Shown here piece after piece: positions 16,503 through 24,754 of a stretch of DNA of 64,000 nucleotides (position 1 is the first letter of the stretch; each line of letters starts with the position of its first letter). The stretch is from SICU01 sp038045445 (GTDB lineage: Archaea; Nanobdellota; Nanobdellia; Pacearchaeales; GW2011-AR1): positions 81,771 through 145,770 of the forward strand of contig JBBSYC010000001.1 in assembly GCA_038045445.1 (NCBI GenBank), in the 5' to 3' direction. A program made the translations under genes and the position numbers. Under the pieces are notes generated by a model. It worked only from the letters and a program-made list of their open reading frames with translations, did not search any database and was not told the origin of the DNA.

Positions 16503-18001
16503 TGTATTTTTTGAAATAAGATTTCTGATTTAACTATTTTGCTTTCTTTTAGAGGTTTATCTAATTCGTCTAAGGATATTTTAAAATTGAACGTTTTTGA
16601 TATTTTTTCTGCTGTTTCTGGCATGAATGGGAATAAGAGTATTGCAATGTTTTTTATTGCAGTTGCTAATTCGTATAAAACTTTTCTTGAGTTCGATTCA
16701 CTCTTGCTGCGAGCTTCCTCGCCTTGCTGTGGAGCTTCTCGCTGCGGTGAACAAACTTCCCAAGGTTTCTTTTCTTGAATATACTCATTAGTTTTGTCTA
16801 CATAGTGAAATATAATTTCTAAAACTTTATGCAATTCATAGTTATTGAAATGTTCGTTTACTTGTTTTAATGTTTCTTCTATTTCTAAAGTATTTTTTGT
16901 TTTTTCAATTCCATATTTTTCTGCTAGAGTTGAGACTCTGCTTACTAGATTGCCTAGTTTGTTTGCTAATTCATTGTTGTGACGTTCTATTAGCATTTCT
17001 TGAGAGAAATCTCCATCATCCCCTAAAGGTGTTTCTCTCAATAGGAAGTATCTTGCACTGTCTACTCCTGCAATTTTTACTAAATCATTTATTTTTATTG
17101 CATTACCTGCAGATTTACCCATTTTTTTATTATTTACAGTCCACCATCCGTGAGCGAATACTGTTTTTGGCAAGGGTAGTTTTACTGCTTCTAATAATGC
17201 TGGCCAGTAAACTGTGTGAAACCATAAAATGTCTTTACCTATTAAATGAAGATCTGTTGGCCAGAATTTGTTTAGTTTCTTATTTTCTTGAGTTGCACTG
17301 TAATAGTTGAATAACGCGTCAACCCAAACGAAAGCAACGTGTTTTTTATCAAATGGAAAGGGAATTCCCCAATCAAAGCTTGTTCTTGATATGCTTAAAT
17401 CTTTTAGTCCTTCTTTTACTCTGTTTATCACTTCATTTGCTCTTTTTTTGGGAAGTATAAAATTTGGATTGTTTTTGTAGTGATCTAGGAGGAATTTTTC
17501 GTATTTTGATAATCTGAAGAAATATGATTCTTCTTTTAATTTTTCCAGTTGTTTTTCATGGACCGGGCATTGTAGGTTTGGAGCATCTTTTTCAGTGTAA
17601 TAAGCCTCACAAGATATGCAATAAAAGCCTTCGTACTCTCCAAGGTAAATATCCCCCTTATCTTGCAACTTTTGTAATATTTTTTGGACTACTGCTTCAT
17701 GGTCTTTATCTGTTGTTCTAATGAATCTGTCATATTCTATGTTTAAAGTTTTCCAGTCTTTTTTGTATTCGGGGATTAGCTTATCTATAAACTCTTTTGG
17801 TTTTTGTTTGTGTTTCTTTGCAGTATCTTCTATTTTCTTGCCGTGTTCATCTGTTCCTGTTAAGAAGAATACTTCTTTTCCTTGTAGTTTATTCCAGCGT
17901 GCTATTATGTCGCTTGCTATTGTTGTATATGCATGGCCAAGATGAGGAATATCATTGGGATAATATATAGGAGTGGTTATGTAGAATGTTTCTTTTGTCA
18001 T
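16499..18001 (-). CDS. metG: Methionyl-tRNA synthetase
   Basis: Class Ia MetRS: HIGH motif PHLGHAY, TGTDEHGKKIE, zinc knuckle CISCEAYY...CPVH, WVDALFNYY and KMSKS-type loop KKMGKSAGN. It is 500 aa, short because the C-terminal tRNA-binding domain is a separate gene (14574-14909). Near residues 415-438 there is a GC-rich, palindrome-like insertion (16688-16753) coding CSPQREAPQQGEEARSKSES in an otherwise helical anticodon-binding domain. It is the first gene of an operon with DUF4258/DUF2283. Confidence 0.93.
   Translation of the reverse strand: MTKETFYITTPIYYPNDIPHLGHAYTTIASDIIARWNKLQGKEVFFLTGTDEHGKKIEDTAKKHKQKPKEFIDKLIPEYKKDWKTLNIEYDRFIRTTDKDHEAVVQKILQKLQDKGDIYLGEYEGFYCISCEAYYTEKDAPNLQCPVHEKQLEKLKEESYFFRLSKYEKFLLDHYKNNPNFILPKKRANEVINRVKEGLKDLSISRTSFDWGIPFPFDKKHVAFVWVDALFNYYSATQENKKLNKFWPTDLHLIGKDILWFHTVYWPALLEAVKLPLPKTVFAHGWWTVNNKKMGKSAGNAIKINDLVKIAGVDSARYFLLRETPLGDDGDFSQEMLIERHNNELANKLGNLVSRVSTLAEKYGIEKTKNTLEIEETLKQVNEHFNNYELHKVLEIIFHYVDKTNEYIQEKKPWEVCSPQREAPQQGEEARSKSESNSRKVLYELATAIKNIAILLFPFMPETAEKISKTFNFKISLDELDKPLKESKIVKSEILFQKIQ
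16688..16753. repeat. GC-rich palindromic insertion inside metG
   Basis: About 66 nt in frame within metG are far richer in G+C than the gene around them and contain GCGAG-CTTC-CTCGC and further inverted pairs. The encoded residues are polar and low in complexity. It resembles selfish palindromes that insert in coding genes without breaking the frame (as RPEs do in Rickettsia). CTTGCTGTGG is shared with 36032-36041. Confidence 0.5.
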
Positions 18002-18035
18002 AATTGAGAGATAATTTGTTAATATTAAAATCTTC

Positions 18036-18821
18036 TTACCTAAAACTCTTAGAGATATTAGTTGTCCAGAATGAGGGCAATGGATTTGCTACAAAGCCTC
18101 TGAATATCTCGCTGTAGATGTATGTTAGACCTTTCTGGTTTTCGTGTTTTCTAAAATCTTGGCTTGCTTCTTGATAAATGTCTCTTATTTTTTTTCTTTC
18201 AAAATCTTCTTGTAATAAAGACGTTGGTTTTAGTATAAGATGGTCTGCTTGTCTTAAGATATTTACATCAAGATTAGATGAATTCTGAGAAATAAATAGA
18301 ATGCTTAGGTTCTTGTGTCTTGCAATGAGGATTAACTGACTTAGAAGCTTGTTTGGAGCAGTCATTGCATTTCTTGAACTGAATAGAACTCCTCCTTCAT
18401 CAATTAGAACTGTTGAATTATTTTTTATTTCATCTGTGCTTGTTATTACTTCAATCCATGAGGGCATGTCTTCACTCTTAAAGCCAATTGCATATATTTT
18501 CCTGTTGCTTTTTGCATAGATATTTTCTAAAACTTTTATTCCAATTGCTGTTTTTCCTGTGCCCCTTGCTCCAAGAATTATTCCTATTTTACTTTTTTCA
18601 CTTAAAAGATATTTTTCGTATTCTTTGTAATCTCCTGATTTTGTTTCGATTAACTTAAATGACTGGTAAATTGGTTTTTTTGAATCTCTTTGTTTTTCTA
18701 CTTTCTGTTTAATCTCTTTTTCGTTTAGTTTATCTTGTAGCTTTGATATGCCCATTACAATATAATAGGGTATTTTTATTATTAACCAGATTGCTTTTAG
18801 AATTGTCTTGGTGTTAGACAT
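18036..18821 (-). CDS. Membrane-anchored Zot-like P-loop ATPase
   Basis: ATG 18821 is taken as the start because earlier codons overlap the NYN gene; the frame is open to 18905. A membrane helix (ILKAIWLIIKIPYYIVMGI) opens the protein. An ATPase follows with Walker A GIILGARGTGKTAIG, Walker B STVLIDEGG and the sensor-like ILFISQNSS. The fold resembles Zot/FtsK-HerA-type conserved proteins that move DNA or assemble filaments. The neighbouring NYN nuclease gene ends 10 nt upstream, so the two likely work together. Exact role unknown. Confidence 0.65.
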   Translation of the reverse strand: MSNTKTILKAIWLIIKIPYYIVMGISKLQDKLNEKEIKQKVEKQRDSKKPIYQSFKLIETKSGDYKEYEKYLLSEKSKIGIILGARGTGKTAIGIKVLENIYAKSNRKIYAIGFKSEDMPSWIEVITSTDEIKNNSTVLIDEGGVLFSSRNAMTAPNKLLSQLILIARHKNLSILFISQNSSNLDVNILRQADHLILKPTSLLQEDFERKKIRDIYQEASQDFRKHENQKGLTYIYSEIFRGFVANPLPSFWTTNISKSFR

Positions 18822-18831
18822 CTCTTTCTTT

Positions 18832-19467
18832 TTATTGCTTTTTTTCACTTTCTGCTCCTTCATATAGCATGTTTTTTTCTTTTTTAAGTTCTTGTGAGTC
18901 TTCAAAATTATGTTCTTTTAATTTAACCCATCTTGAAGCTACTTTTAATAGGTGATTTGAAGTTGAAAACTTCGAGTTTCTTAGTCTGTCAAAATAAGTG
19001 TAAACTATAATTTCAAATCCTTTTTGTTTCATTCTTTCAATAACTGGCACAAAATCTGAATCAGAAGCTATCAAAATTATTTTTTTGATATTTTGATAAT
19101 TCTCTTTAACATCGTACATGTCTAAGATAACTAATGCATCAATTCCTTTTTGAGAGAATTCTTCTTTGTCTTGTTTGTTTATTACCTTTTGACATCTTCC
19201 TTCTCTTAAGGTGATCCAATTCTTTTTCCTTAACATTTTAGTCATGCTTTGGTATTTGCTCATTAAGAAATCTTCTTTTTGTGTGGGTTTTGAGCTTTGA
19301 TATGGGGGCGCTGTGTAAATATAAACAGGCTTTAAATTAAGTTTTTCTTTGTCACAGATATTTCTAAATGTTTGAAGATATTTTGCAGGTTTACCTGTTT
19401 GTTTTTGAAAATGATTTTTTACAAGACCAAAGAATCCATCATCTACAAAAACTATTGTATCTTCCAT
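18832..19467 (-). CDS. NYN-domain (LabA/PIN-like) nuclease
   Basis: A 211-aa NYN protein: TIVFVDDGFFG (acidic metal site), KGIDALVILDMYDV, and IILIASDSDFVPVIERMKQKGFEIIVY (the SDxDF motif of the family). The PIN-like fold suggests metal-dependent RNA cleavage. It lies immediately upstream of the Zot-like ATPase in the same orientation, an uncommon pairing that may be a functional module. No toxin-antitoxin partner is visible. Confidence 0.82.
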   Translation of the reverse strand: MEDTIVFVDDGFFGLVKNHFQKQTGKPAKYLQTFRNICDKEKLNLKPVYIYTAPPYQSSKPTQKEDFLMSKYQSMTKMLRKKNWITLREGRCQKVINKQDKEEFSQKGIDALVILDMYDVKENYQNIKKIILIASDSDFVPVIERMKQKGFEIIVYTYFDRLRNSKFSTSNHLLKVASRWVKLKEHNFEDSQELKKEKNMLYEGAESEKKQ

Positions 19468-19694
19468 TATGGAAAATCTCCAAAATTAGAAGAAAAATTA
19501 AAACATCCGGCAACCTTTCGATCACCGGGGATCATACTCACAGTCTGAAGACTGCTATTATTATTTAGAGAGATTGGTTTATAAGATTTGCTATCTTGTA
19601 TTTTTAGTCTTAAAATTGGCTTTATCAAACCATATTTTTTCATATTTATCTTTTAGAGTCATGTTTTTAAAACACTTGTTATTGCTAACAATAA

Positions 19695-19766
19695 GCACCG
19701 GTGGTCCATCGGTTAAGATTTCGGCTTCCCAAGCCGACGAGCCGGGTTCGATTCCCGGCCGGTGCA
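19695..19766 (+). tRNA. tRNA-Gly (CCC)
   Basis: Full cloverleaf: acceptor GCACCGG with CCGGTGC, anticodon stem TCGGC with GCCGA around loop TTCCCAA (anticodon CCC), T arm CGGGTTCGATTCCCG, discriminator A, no encoded CCA. Unlike the other three tRNA genes in this window its 3' end is not repeated downstream. An AACGTT-TATT-AACGTT palindrome follows it. Confidence 0.95.
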
Positions 19767-19803
19767 TAACGTTTATTAACGTTTTTTACAATGTTTAATT
19801 GAG

Positions 19804-21216
19804 ATGGTGAAGAAAGTTGAGGTTAGTTCTACGGAAGTTGTTGAAAATGAGGAATCTAATTATTTGAAGCATTCCAAAGAACATGCTTTGAGGACAAGCA
19901 TGAAAGAGGGTTGCACTCAATCCCTAGGAGTCAATATGTCTTCAGGATTTTTGACACCTCTTCTTCTTGCTATTGGGGGAAATAGTTTTCATGTCGGTTT
20001 ACTTAGTTCTTTAAACGGTCTTGCAGATCCAACAGGAGAAATTGTAGGGAGTAAAATGATGGAAAAATATTCCCGCAAAAAATTGTGGGTGAATGCTAAA
20101 TTATTGATAGTTTTATTGCAGATTCCCATTATAGCTTTGATATATTTTTATTGGAAAGGTCTGTTTGTTTTATCACTTCCATGGATAATGATTGCGTTAT
20201 GGGGGTTGATTATACCATTTATCTATGGGGTAGGCTATGTTTCATGGCTTTCTTGGCTTGGAGACCTTGTTCCTGCTGAAAAGAAAGGAAAGTTCTTTGC
20301 TTCTAGAAATAAAATTACAGGATTTGTAGGGCTCGTTACTTTTCTTTTTGCAGGCTTGTTGCTTGATTTGTTTAAGACTCGAGGGTATGTTCTTTTAGGG
20401 TTTACTGTTTTATTTGCTTTTGCAATAATATTTAGAATTGCTTCTGTTTATTATACTGGCAAGATATTCAATCCTTACTTTCGTGTTAAGAAAAAATCTT
20501 ATTTCTCTTTCTTTTCTTTTATCAAGAGATATGACAATTATGGTAAATTTGCTTTCTTCCAGGCTTTCTTCTTTTTTGCAATGATGATTTCTGCTCCTTT
20601 TTTTGCAGTTAGAATGCTTGAAGATTTGAATTTTAGTTATATTACTTATACAATAGTCTCCCTAAGTTCAACATTGTTTTATTTGATTTTTGCACCATTT
20701 GCAGGAAGATTTTCAGATAAATATGGAAATCTAAAATTAATTTATTTTGCTTGTTTTCTTTTTCCACTAATTCCTTTATTATGGATTTTTTTGGAAAATC
20801 CGCTTGCATTGATATTTATTCCAGGACTTATTTCTGGATTGGCCAATGCCGCTTTTGTGATAGGGACAACTGACTTTTCATATAATGCTATCTCTCCTCA
20901 AAAAAGAGGTTTTTGTTTTGCTTATTCCGCTCTTCTTATAGGCCTTGGAACTCTTCTTGGCAGTTTTATTGGTGGATGGACTGTAGAATATTCAAATATT
21001 AGTTTCGTTAATCCAATGTTTTTTGCTTTTATATTGTCTGCCTTTATAATGATAGTTATTTCAATTTATTTTCTTCCTAAGTTAAAAGAAGAGAATGGAG
21101 CATCTTTTGAGGGATTGCATTTTGATGTGTCCAAATCTGCTAAGACATTTAACTCTGCTGTTGTATGGATTAGACAGCTTTCTCATTGGCAGCCACATTT
21201 GAGGAATAAGAAATAA
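19804..21216 (+). CDS. MFS transporter
   Basis: A 470-aa multi-pass membrane protein with about 12 predicted helices. The short loop GRFSDKYGNLKL resembles the MFS loop motif. Hydrophilic N- and C-termini face the cytoplasm. The first helices (MSSGFLTPLLLAIGG) fit the general major facilitator pattern. The substrate is unknown; nearby genes give no hint. It starts 38 nt after tRNA-Gly. Confidence 0.82.
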   Translation: MVKKVEVSSTEVVENEESNYLKHSKEHALRTSMKEGCTQSLGVNMSSGFLTPLLLAIGGNSFHVGLLSSLNGLADPTGEIVGSKMMEKYSRKKLWVNAKLLIVLLQIPIIALIYFYWKGLFVLSLPWIMIALWGLIIPFIYGVGYVSWLSWLGDLVPAEKKGKFFASRNKITGFVGLVTFLFAGLLLDLFKTRGYVLLGFTVLFAFAIIFRIASVYYTGKIFNPYFRVKKKSYFSFFSFIKRYDNYGKFAFFQAFFFFAMMISAPFFAVRMLEDLNFSYITYTIVSLSSTLFYLIFAPFAGRFSDKYGNLKLIYFACFLFPLIPLLWIFLENPLALIFIPGLISGLANAAFVIGTTDFSYNAISPQKRGFCFAYSALLIGLGTLLGSFIGGWTVEYSNISFVNPMFFAFILSAFIMIVISIYFLPKLKEENGASFEGLHFDVSKSAKTFNSAVVWIRQLSHWQPHLRNKK

Positions 21217-21232
21217 TCTTTGAAGTCATATA

Positions 21233-21308
21233 GCAGACGAACTAAATACCCGTGTGCGTCTGCGTAATAGTAAACGCATAAAGGTGTACGGAAATTAAAT
21301 GCGTTTAC
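21233..21308 (+). other. Intergenic structured segment with two strong stems
   Basis: GCAGACG (21233-21239) pairs with CGTCTGC (21257-21263), and GTAAACGCAT (21270-21279) pairs perfectly with ATGCGTTTAC (21299-21308). TGCGT at 21261 can alternatively pair with ACGCA at 21274, so the stems could be mutually exclusive. It lies between the MFS gene and the next promoter. It may be a terminator, a small RNA or a palindromic element. Confidence 0.45.
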
Positions 21309-21350
21309 CATACCAACATTTTAAAAGGTTGAATATACTTGTTATTTGAA

Positions 21351-21989
21351 ATGTTTTCATCAAAAAAGTGCCAGCGTTGTGAAGGAAAATTGAAGGAAGA
21401 GTACAGCTTCTGCCCTTATTGTAGATTAGACTTGCGTAATCCTGAAGCAGATATTCAGGATTTTGGAATGCTTGGAAAGAATGATTCTATATTTGGTGCC
21501 CCAATGATTGGAGGAGGGAGTATGGGGATAAGCGATTCTGTTTTTAATTCAATATTTAATGGGGTTATGAAAATGATGGAAAGTCAAATGAGGAATCTTA
21601 ACCCTGATGGACTTGATTTTGGGGATGCAAGACCTGAAGTGAGACAGCTCCCTAATGGTATTCAGATAAAAATTGGTCCTAAGAAACAGCCGAAAGAAGA
21701 TTCAAAGATAAGAGTTATCAATGATGATCAAAAGGCTAGAATGGCAAAACTTCCCAGGAGTAGAGCTAAAACAGAAGTTAGAAGACTAAGTGATAAGGTG
21801 GTTTATGAGCTTATGACCCCAGGTGTTGAAGATGTTAATGATATTTTTGTTTCAAAAGTTGAGTCGGGTTATGAAGTTAAGGCTTTGGGAAGAAAGAAGA
21901 TTTATTTCAACAGTTTGCAGGTTAATCTGCCGTTGAAGAGATATTCTGTGAAAGATGGACGTTTAGCTCTTGAGTTTGCGTTGGAATGA
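21351..21989 (+). CDS. Zinc-ribbon protein with Hsp20/alpha-crystallin-like domain
   Basis: ATG 21351 is chosen because a TATA-like TTTTAAAAGG lies about 27 nt upstream. The N-terminus has a zinc ribbon (CQRCEGKLKEEYSFCPYC), followed by a Gly/Met-rich linker. The C-terminal about 80 residues (VVYELMTPGVEDVNDIFVSKV...VNLPLKRYSVKDGRLALEFAL) follow the beta-strand pattern of an alpha-crystallin/p23 domain, ending in a typical LAL-EF strand. A small heat-shock-type co-chaperone is the best guess. Ribbon plus alpha-crystallin is an unusual fusion. Confidence 0.65.
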   Translation: MFSSKKCQRCEGKLKEEYSFCPYCRLDLRNPEADIQDFGMLGKNDSIFGAPMIGGGSMGISDSVFNSIFNGVMKMMESQMRNLNPDGLDFGDARPEVRQLPNGIQIKIGPKKQPKEDSKIRVINDDQKARMAKLPRSRAKTEVRRLSDKVVYELMTPGVEDVNDIFVSKVESGYEVKALGRKKIYFNSLQVNLPLKRYSVKDGRLALEFALE

Positions 21990-22034
21990 CTGAATCATCA
22001 TAAAGATTATATTCCATTGATTTTTTAGATAAAC

Positions 22035-23588
22035 ATGGTTTTGCCTGTTAAAAAGATAGAAATTAATGAGCAATTCAAATTAGCATTGAATATATTAGAA
22101 AACACTTCGAAGAATGTTCTTATAACTGGAAGAGCAGGGACCGGTAAATCTACTTTGCTTAATTATTTTGTAGATAATACTAAAAAAAATGTTGTGGTTC
22201 TTGCTCCTACTGGTGTTGCCGCTCTAAATGTAAAAGGGCAAACAATTCACTCTTTTTTTGGGTTTAAACCTACAATTACCCTTGATAATGTAAAAAAGAT
22301 TTATGGAATGAATGTTGATATTTACAAGGCCCTGAATACAATTATTATTGATGAAATATCTATGGTAAGGGCAGATTTACTTGATTGCGTAGATAGATTT
22401 TTAAGATTGAATGGAAAAAATAAAAATGAACCATTTGGAGGAATTCAAATGATTTTCATAGGAGATCTTTATCAATTACCTCCTGTTGTAAAAGGGAATG
22501 AGAAAATAATATTTAAGACTCATTATAAGAGCCCTTATTTTTTTGATGCTTATGTCTTTGCTAAGTTTAAGATTGAGCTTATTGAACTTGAGAAGATTTA
22601 TAGACAGACTGATAAAAACTTTATTAATATTTTAAATGCTATCAGAAATAAGTCTGTAACTCCCGGAGATTTGAGAGAACTAAATGCAAGATTAAATCCA
22701 AATTTTGAGCCTTCTTCCGATGACTTTTTTATTTATTTGACTACAACAAATAAGCTTTCTGATGAAATAAACAATAAGGAGCTTGGAAGACTGGACTCTA
22801 AACTTAATGTTTTTGACGGAAAAATAACTGGAGACTTCGATAAGTCATATCTACCCACTTCAGAAGAACTGCAAATAAAGGAGGGTTCACAAGTAATGCT
22901 TTTGAATAATGATTTAAATGATAGGTGGGTCAATGGAACAGTTGGGAAGGTCGTTTCAGTAGATAGAAAGAACCATGTTATAAAGGTTAAGTTATCTGAA
23001 GGAAATATTGTTGATGTAGGCAAGCATAAATGGGATTTGTCTAGATTTACCTATAACACTGGTTTACATAGGCTTGAGTCGGAGATAATGGGTTCTTTTA
23101 CACAATATCCTATAAGATTGGCTTGGGCTGTGACAATTCATAAGGGGCAGGGTAAAACATTTGAGAGAATAATTGTTGATATTGGAAATGGAACTTTTAC
23201 ACACGGACAGGTTTATGTTGCATTGAGTAGATGTACCAGCTTGCAAGGAATTGTTTTAAAGAAACCTATTGAGAAAAAACATATCTGGATGGATTGGGCA
23301 GTTGTTAATTTTCTTACTAAATTTCAATATGACGCTTCACGAAATAAACTTTCTGATAAAGATAAGATTGATTTAATAGAAAAAGCTATAAATTTAGGGT
23401 CTAATTTAAATATGACTTATTTAAAATCAAATGATGAGAAATCTAAAAGGATAATTGCCCCTAAAAAAGTTGGAATGATGGAATATATGAATAAATCTTA
23501 TTTGGGTGTTGAAGCATATTGTTTCAAACGCAAGGAAGACAGAGTTTTTAGAATTGACAGAATTCTGGAATTGGCAATTGACTCATGA
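22035..23588 (+). CDS. Pif1-like superfamily 1B DNA helicase
   Basis: A 517-aa SF1B helicase. Motif I is LITGRAGTGKSTLLNYF, Ia VVLAPTGVAALNV, II IIIDEISMV, III FIGDLYQLPPV, and the C-terminal RecD-like block is LAWAVTIHKGQGKTFERIIVDIG plus VYVALSRCTSLQGIVL. Pif1 enzymes unwind 5'-to-3' and resolve G-quadruplexes and R-loops. After the helicase core a helical tail of about 80 aa has no clear match. Confidence 0.9.
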   Translation: MVLPVKKIEINEQFKLALNILENTSKNVLITGRAGTGKSTLLNYFVDNTKKNVVVLAPTGVAALNVKGQTIHSFFGFKPTITLDNVKKIYGMNVDIYKALNTIIIDEISMVRADLLDCVDRFLRLNGKNKNEPFGGIQMIFIGDLYQLPPVVKGNEKIIFKTHYKSPYFFDAYVFAKFKIELIELEKIYRQTDKNFINILNAIRNKSVTPGDLRELNARLNPNFEPSSDDFFIYLTTTNKLSDEINNKELGRLDSKLNVFDGKITGDFDKSYLPTSEELQIKEGSQVMLLNNDLNDRWVNGTVGKVVSVDRKNHVIKVKLSEGNIVDVGKHKWDLSRFTYNTGLHRLESEIMGSFTQYPIRLAWAVTIHKGQGKTFERIIVDIGNGTFTHGQVYVALSRCTSLQGIVLKKPIEKKHIWMDWAVVNFLTKFQYDASRNKLSDKDKIDLIEKAINLGSNLNMTYLKSNDEKSKRIIAPKKVGMMEYMNKSYLGVEAYCFKRKEDRVFRIDRILELAIDS

Positions 23589-23610
23589 TATTGGAATGAA
23601 ATTAAAAAAT

Positions 23611-23628
23611 ATGCGGGGACTAGGATTC
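23611..23628. repeat. Duplicate of the tRNA-Leu 3' end
   Basis: ATGCGGGGACTAGGATTC is an exact copy of 23737-23754, the last 17 nt of the minus-strand tRNA-Leu plus one flanking base. The copy lies 126 bp beyond the tRNA 3' end. Between the copies are the hairpins AACTTCT...AGAAGTT and CATGACT-TTC-AGTCATG. It resembles an attachment-site scar or a mini-element. Confidence 0.8.
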
Positions 23629-23737
23629 TAAATACAACTTCTTTAGAAAAGAAGTTCTATGAGTCAAGAAACTATTATTGGAACTTTGTTCTCATTAGCA
23701 AGCTACAAAATAGTCCAGCATGACTTTCAGTCATGAA

Positions 23738-23822
23738 TGCGGGGACTAGGATTCGAACCTAGGTAGGCACTAAGCACATTGGAGCCTAAATCCAACCCGT
23801 TTGACCACTCCGGCATCCCCGC
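23738..23822 (-). tRNA. tRNA-Leu (UAG)
   Basis: Class II tRNA of about 85 nt on the minus strand: acceptor GCGGGGA with TCCCCGC, anticodon stem TTGGA with TCCAA around TTTAGGC (anticodon TAG), long variable arm, T arm CTAGGTTCGAATCCTAG, discriminator A, no encoded CCA. Its 3' end is duplicated at 23611-23628. Confidence 0.95.
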
Positions 23823-23869
23823 ACTTTTTAGTAAAATTTGCATCGCTTTTAAGGGTTTGGATTTTGTTT

Positions 23870-24397
23870 TTAATCCCTGCCTACTTTTTGTTCATAACTC
23901 TTTTTTGATATAAGTATTGCTTGAATTGCTTCCTTCTTATCTCCTACACCTAATATCTTGACTTCTTTACCTTGCAGTTTTTTATAACTTTCAAAGAAAT
24001 GTATTACTTCTCTTACTTTGTGTTTTGGAATATCTTTTAAGTCTTGATATTCAAAAAATCTTGGGTCTGTATCATATACTCCTATTATTTTTGAGTCAGA
24101 TTCTTTTCCATCAATCATTTTTAATATAGCTAAAATTCTTACTTTTGCCAAGGTTAATGGATATACGGGGTGTGACGTTAACACTAAAATGTCTAACGGA
24201 TCTCCGTCTTCCCATAGAGTTTTTGGAATATATCCATAATCTCCAGGATAATGTACTGATGAAAAGAGAGGTCTATCCAACTTAAGCATTCCTGTTTCTT
24301 TGTCCATTTCATATTTGTTTTCAGAGCCTCTTGGAATTTCAATTATTGCATGTACTTTTTCAGGAAATTCCATTGGTTGTCTTATTTTACTTTCCAT
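23870..24397 (-). CDS. ppa: Inorganic pyrophosphatase
   Basis: Family I soluble pyrophosphatase of 175 aa, driving biosynthesis by hydrolysing PPi. The signature DGDPLDILVL contains the metal-binding Asp residues. Others are VHYPGDYGYIPKTL, KMIDGKESDSKIIGV and the C-terminal HFFESYKKLQGKEVKI. Length and motifs are standard. It stands alone between tRNA-Leu and tRNA-Ile. Confidence 0.95.
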   Translation of the reverse strand: MESKIRQPMEFPEKVHAIIEIPRGSENKYEMDKETGMLKLDRPLFSSVHYPGDYGYIPKTLWEDGDPLDILVLTSHPVYPLTLAKVRILAILKMIDGKESDSKIIGVYDTDPRFFEYQDLKDIPKHKVREVIHFFESYKKLQGKEVKILGVGDKKEAIQAILISKKSYEQKVGRD

Positions 24398-24447
24398 TTT
24401 TGTTTGGGAAATAGATAGAAAAAATTGGTTTAAAAATGTGATGTTTC

Positions 24448-24494
24448 TATTTGAAAAATCCTAGCCCATTTATAATAAATATGATCGTGCTAGG
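24448..24494. repeat. Direct repeat, distal copy (tRNA-Ile 3' end plus flank)
   Basis: This 47-nt sequence is identical to 24544-24590. It contains the final 13 nt of tRNA-Ile (GATCGTGCTAGG with its flank) and 34 nt downstream of the tRNA. The copies lie 96 bp apart. Confidence 0.85.
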
Positions 24495-24543
24495 CACTCA
24501 CAGTGCATAGCACCGTGGTGACTTTAACTCTTACGAGTTCAAG
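24495..24543 (-). mobile_element. Hairpin insert between tRNA-Ile repeats
   Basis: 49 nt between two perfect 47-nt direct repeats. Read in tRNA-Ile sense it holds GAACTC-GTAA-GAGTT and CACCACGGTG, then GGTGCTATGCACTG. GGTGCT-N3-CACTG recurs in the insert after tRNA-Lys (55385-55398) in the same orientation relative to its tRNA. No coding capacity. It is best described as a mini-element or scar. Confidence 0.5.
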
Positions 24544-24590
24544 TATTTGAAAAATCCTAGCCCATTTATAATAAATATGATCGTGCTAGG
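24544..24590. repeat. Direct repeat, proximal copy overlapping the tRNA-Ile 3' end
   Basis: Second copy of the 47-nt repeat; 24578-24590 lie inside tRNA-Ile. The duplication includes flanking sequence and not just tRNA bases, so it is a real duplication rather than chance tRNA similarity. Confidence 0.85.
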
Positions 24591-24651
24591 ATTTGAACCT
24601 AGGACCCTTGCTGTATCAGAGCAATGCTCTACCAGGCTGAGCTACACGATC
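24578..24651 (-). tRNA. tRNA-Ile (GAU)
   Basis: Minus-strand cloverleaf: acceptor GATCGTG with CACGATC, D arm with GCTCAGCCTGG, anticodon stem TTGCT with AGCAA around CTGATAC (anticodon GAT), T arm CTAGGTTCAAATCCTAG, discriminator A, no encoded CCA. The 3' end is duplicated downstream. Confidence 0.95.
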
Positions 24652-24754
24652 AAGCCGAGAACAAAACAATTTGATGGTTTATAAAAGTGACTAATCTAAT
24701 GGTTTTTCTTTTTCTAAGATAAAATTGAAATAAATAAAAAAATAAAATCTATAT

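Noticed and set aside
19498..19565. tRNA-like or small-RNA-like stretch (CCGG...CCGG and CAGTC-TGAA-GACTG)
   Set aside because: No cloverleaf could be folded, the loops have wrong sizes for an anticodon arm, and no C/D-box pair was found.
19574..19798. 74-aa plus-strand frame overlapping tRNA-Gly
   Set aside because: It reads through the tRNA gene and has no start signal.
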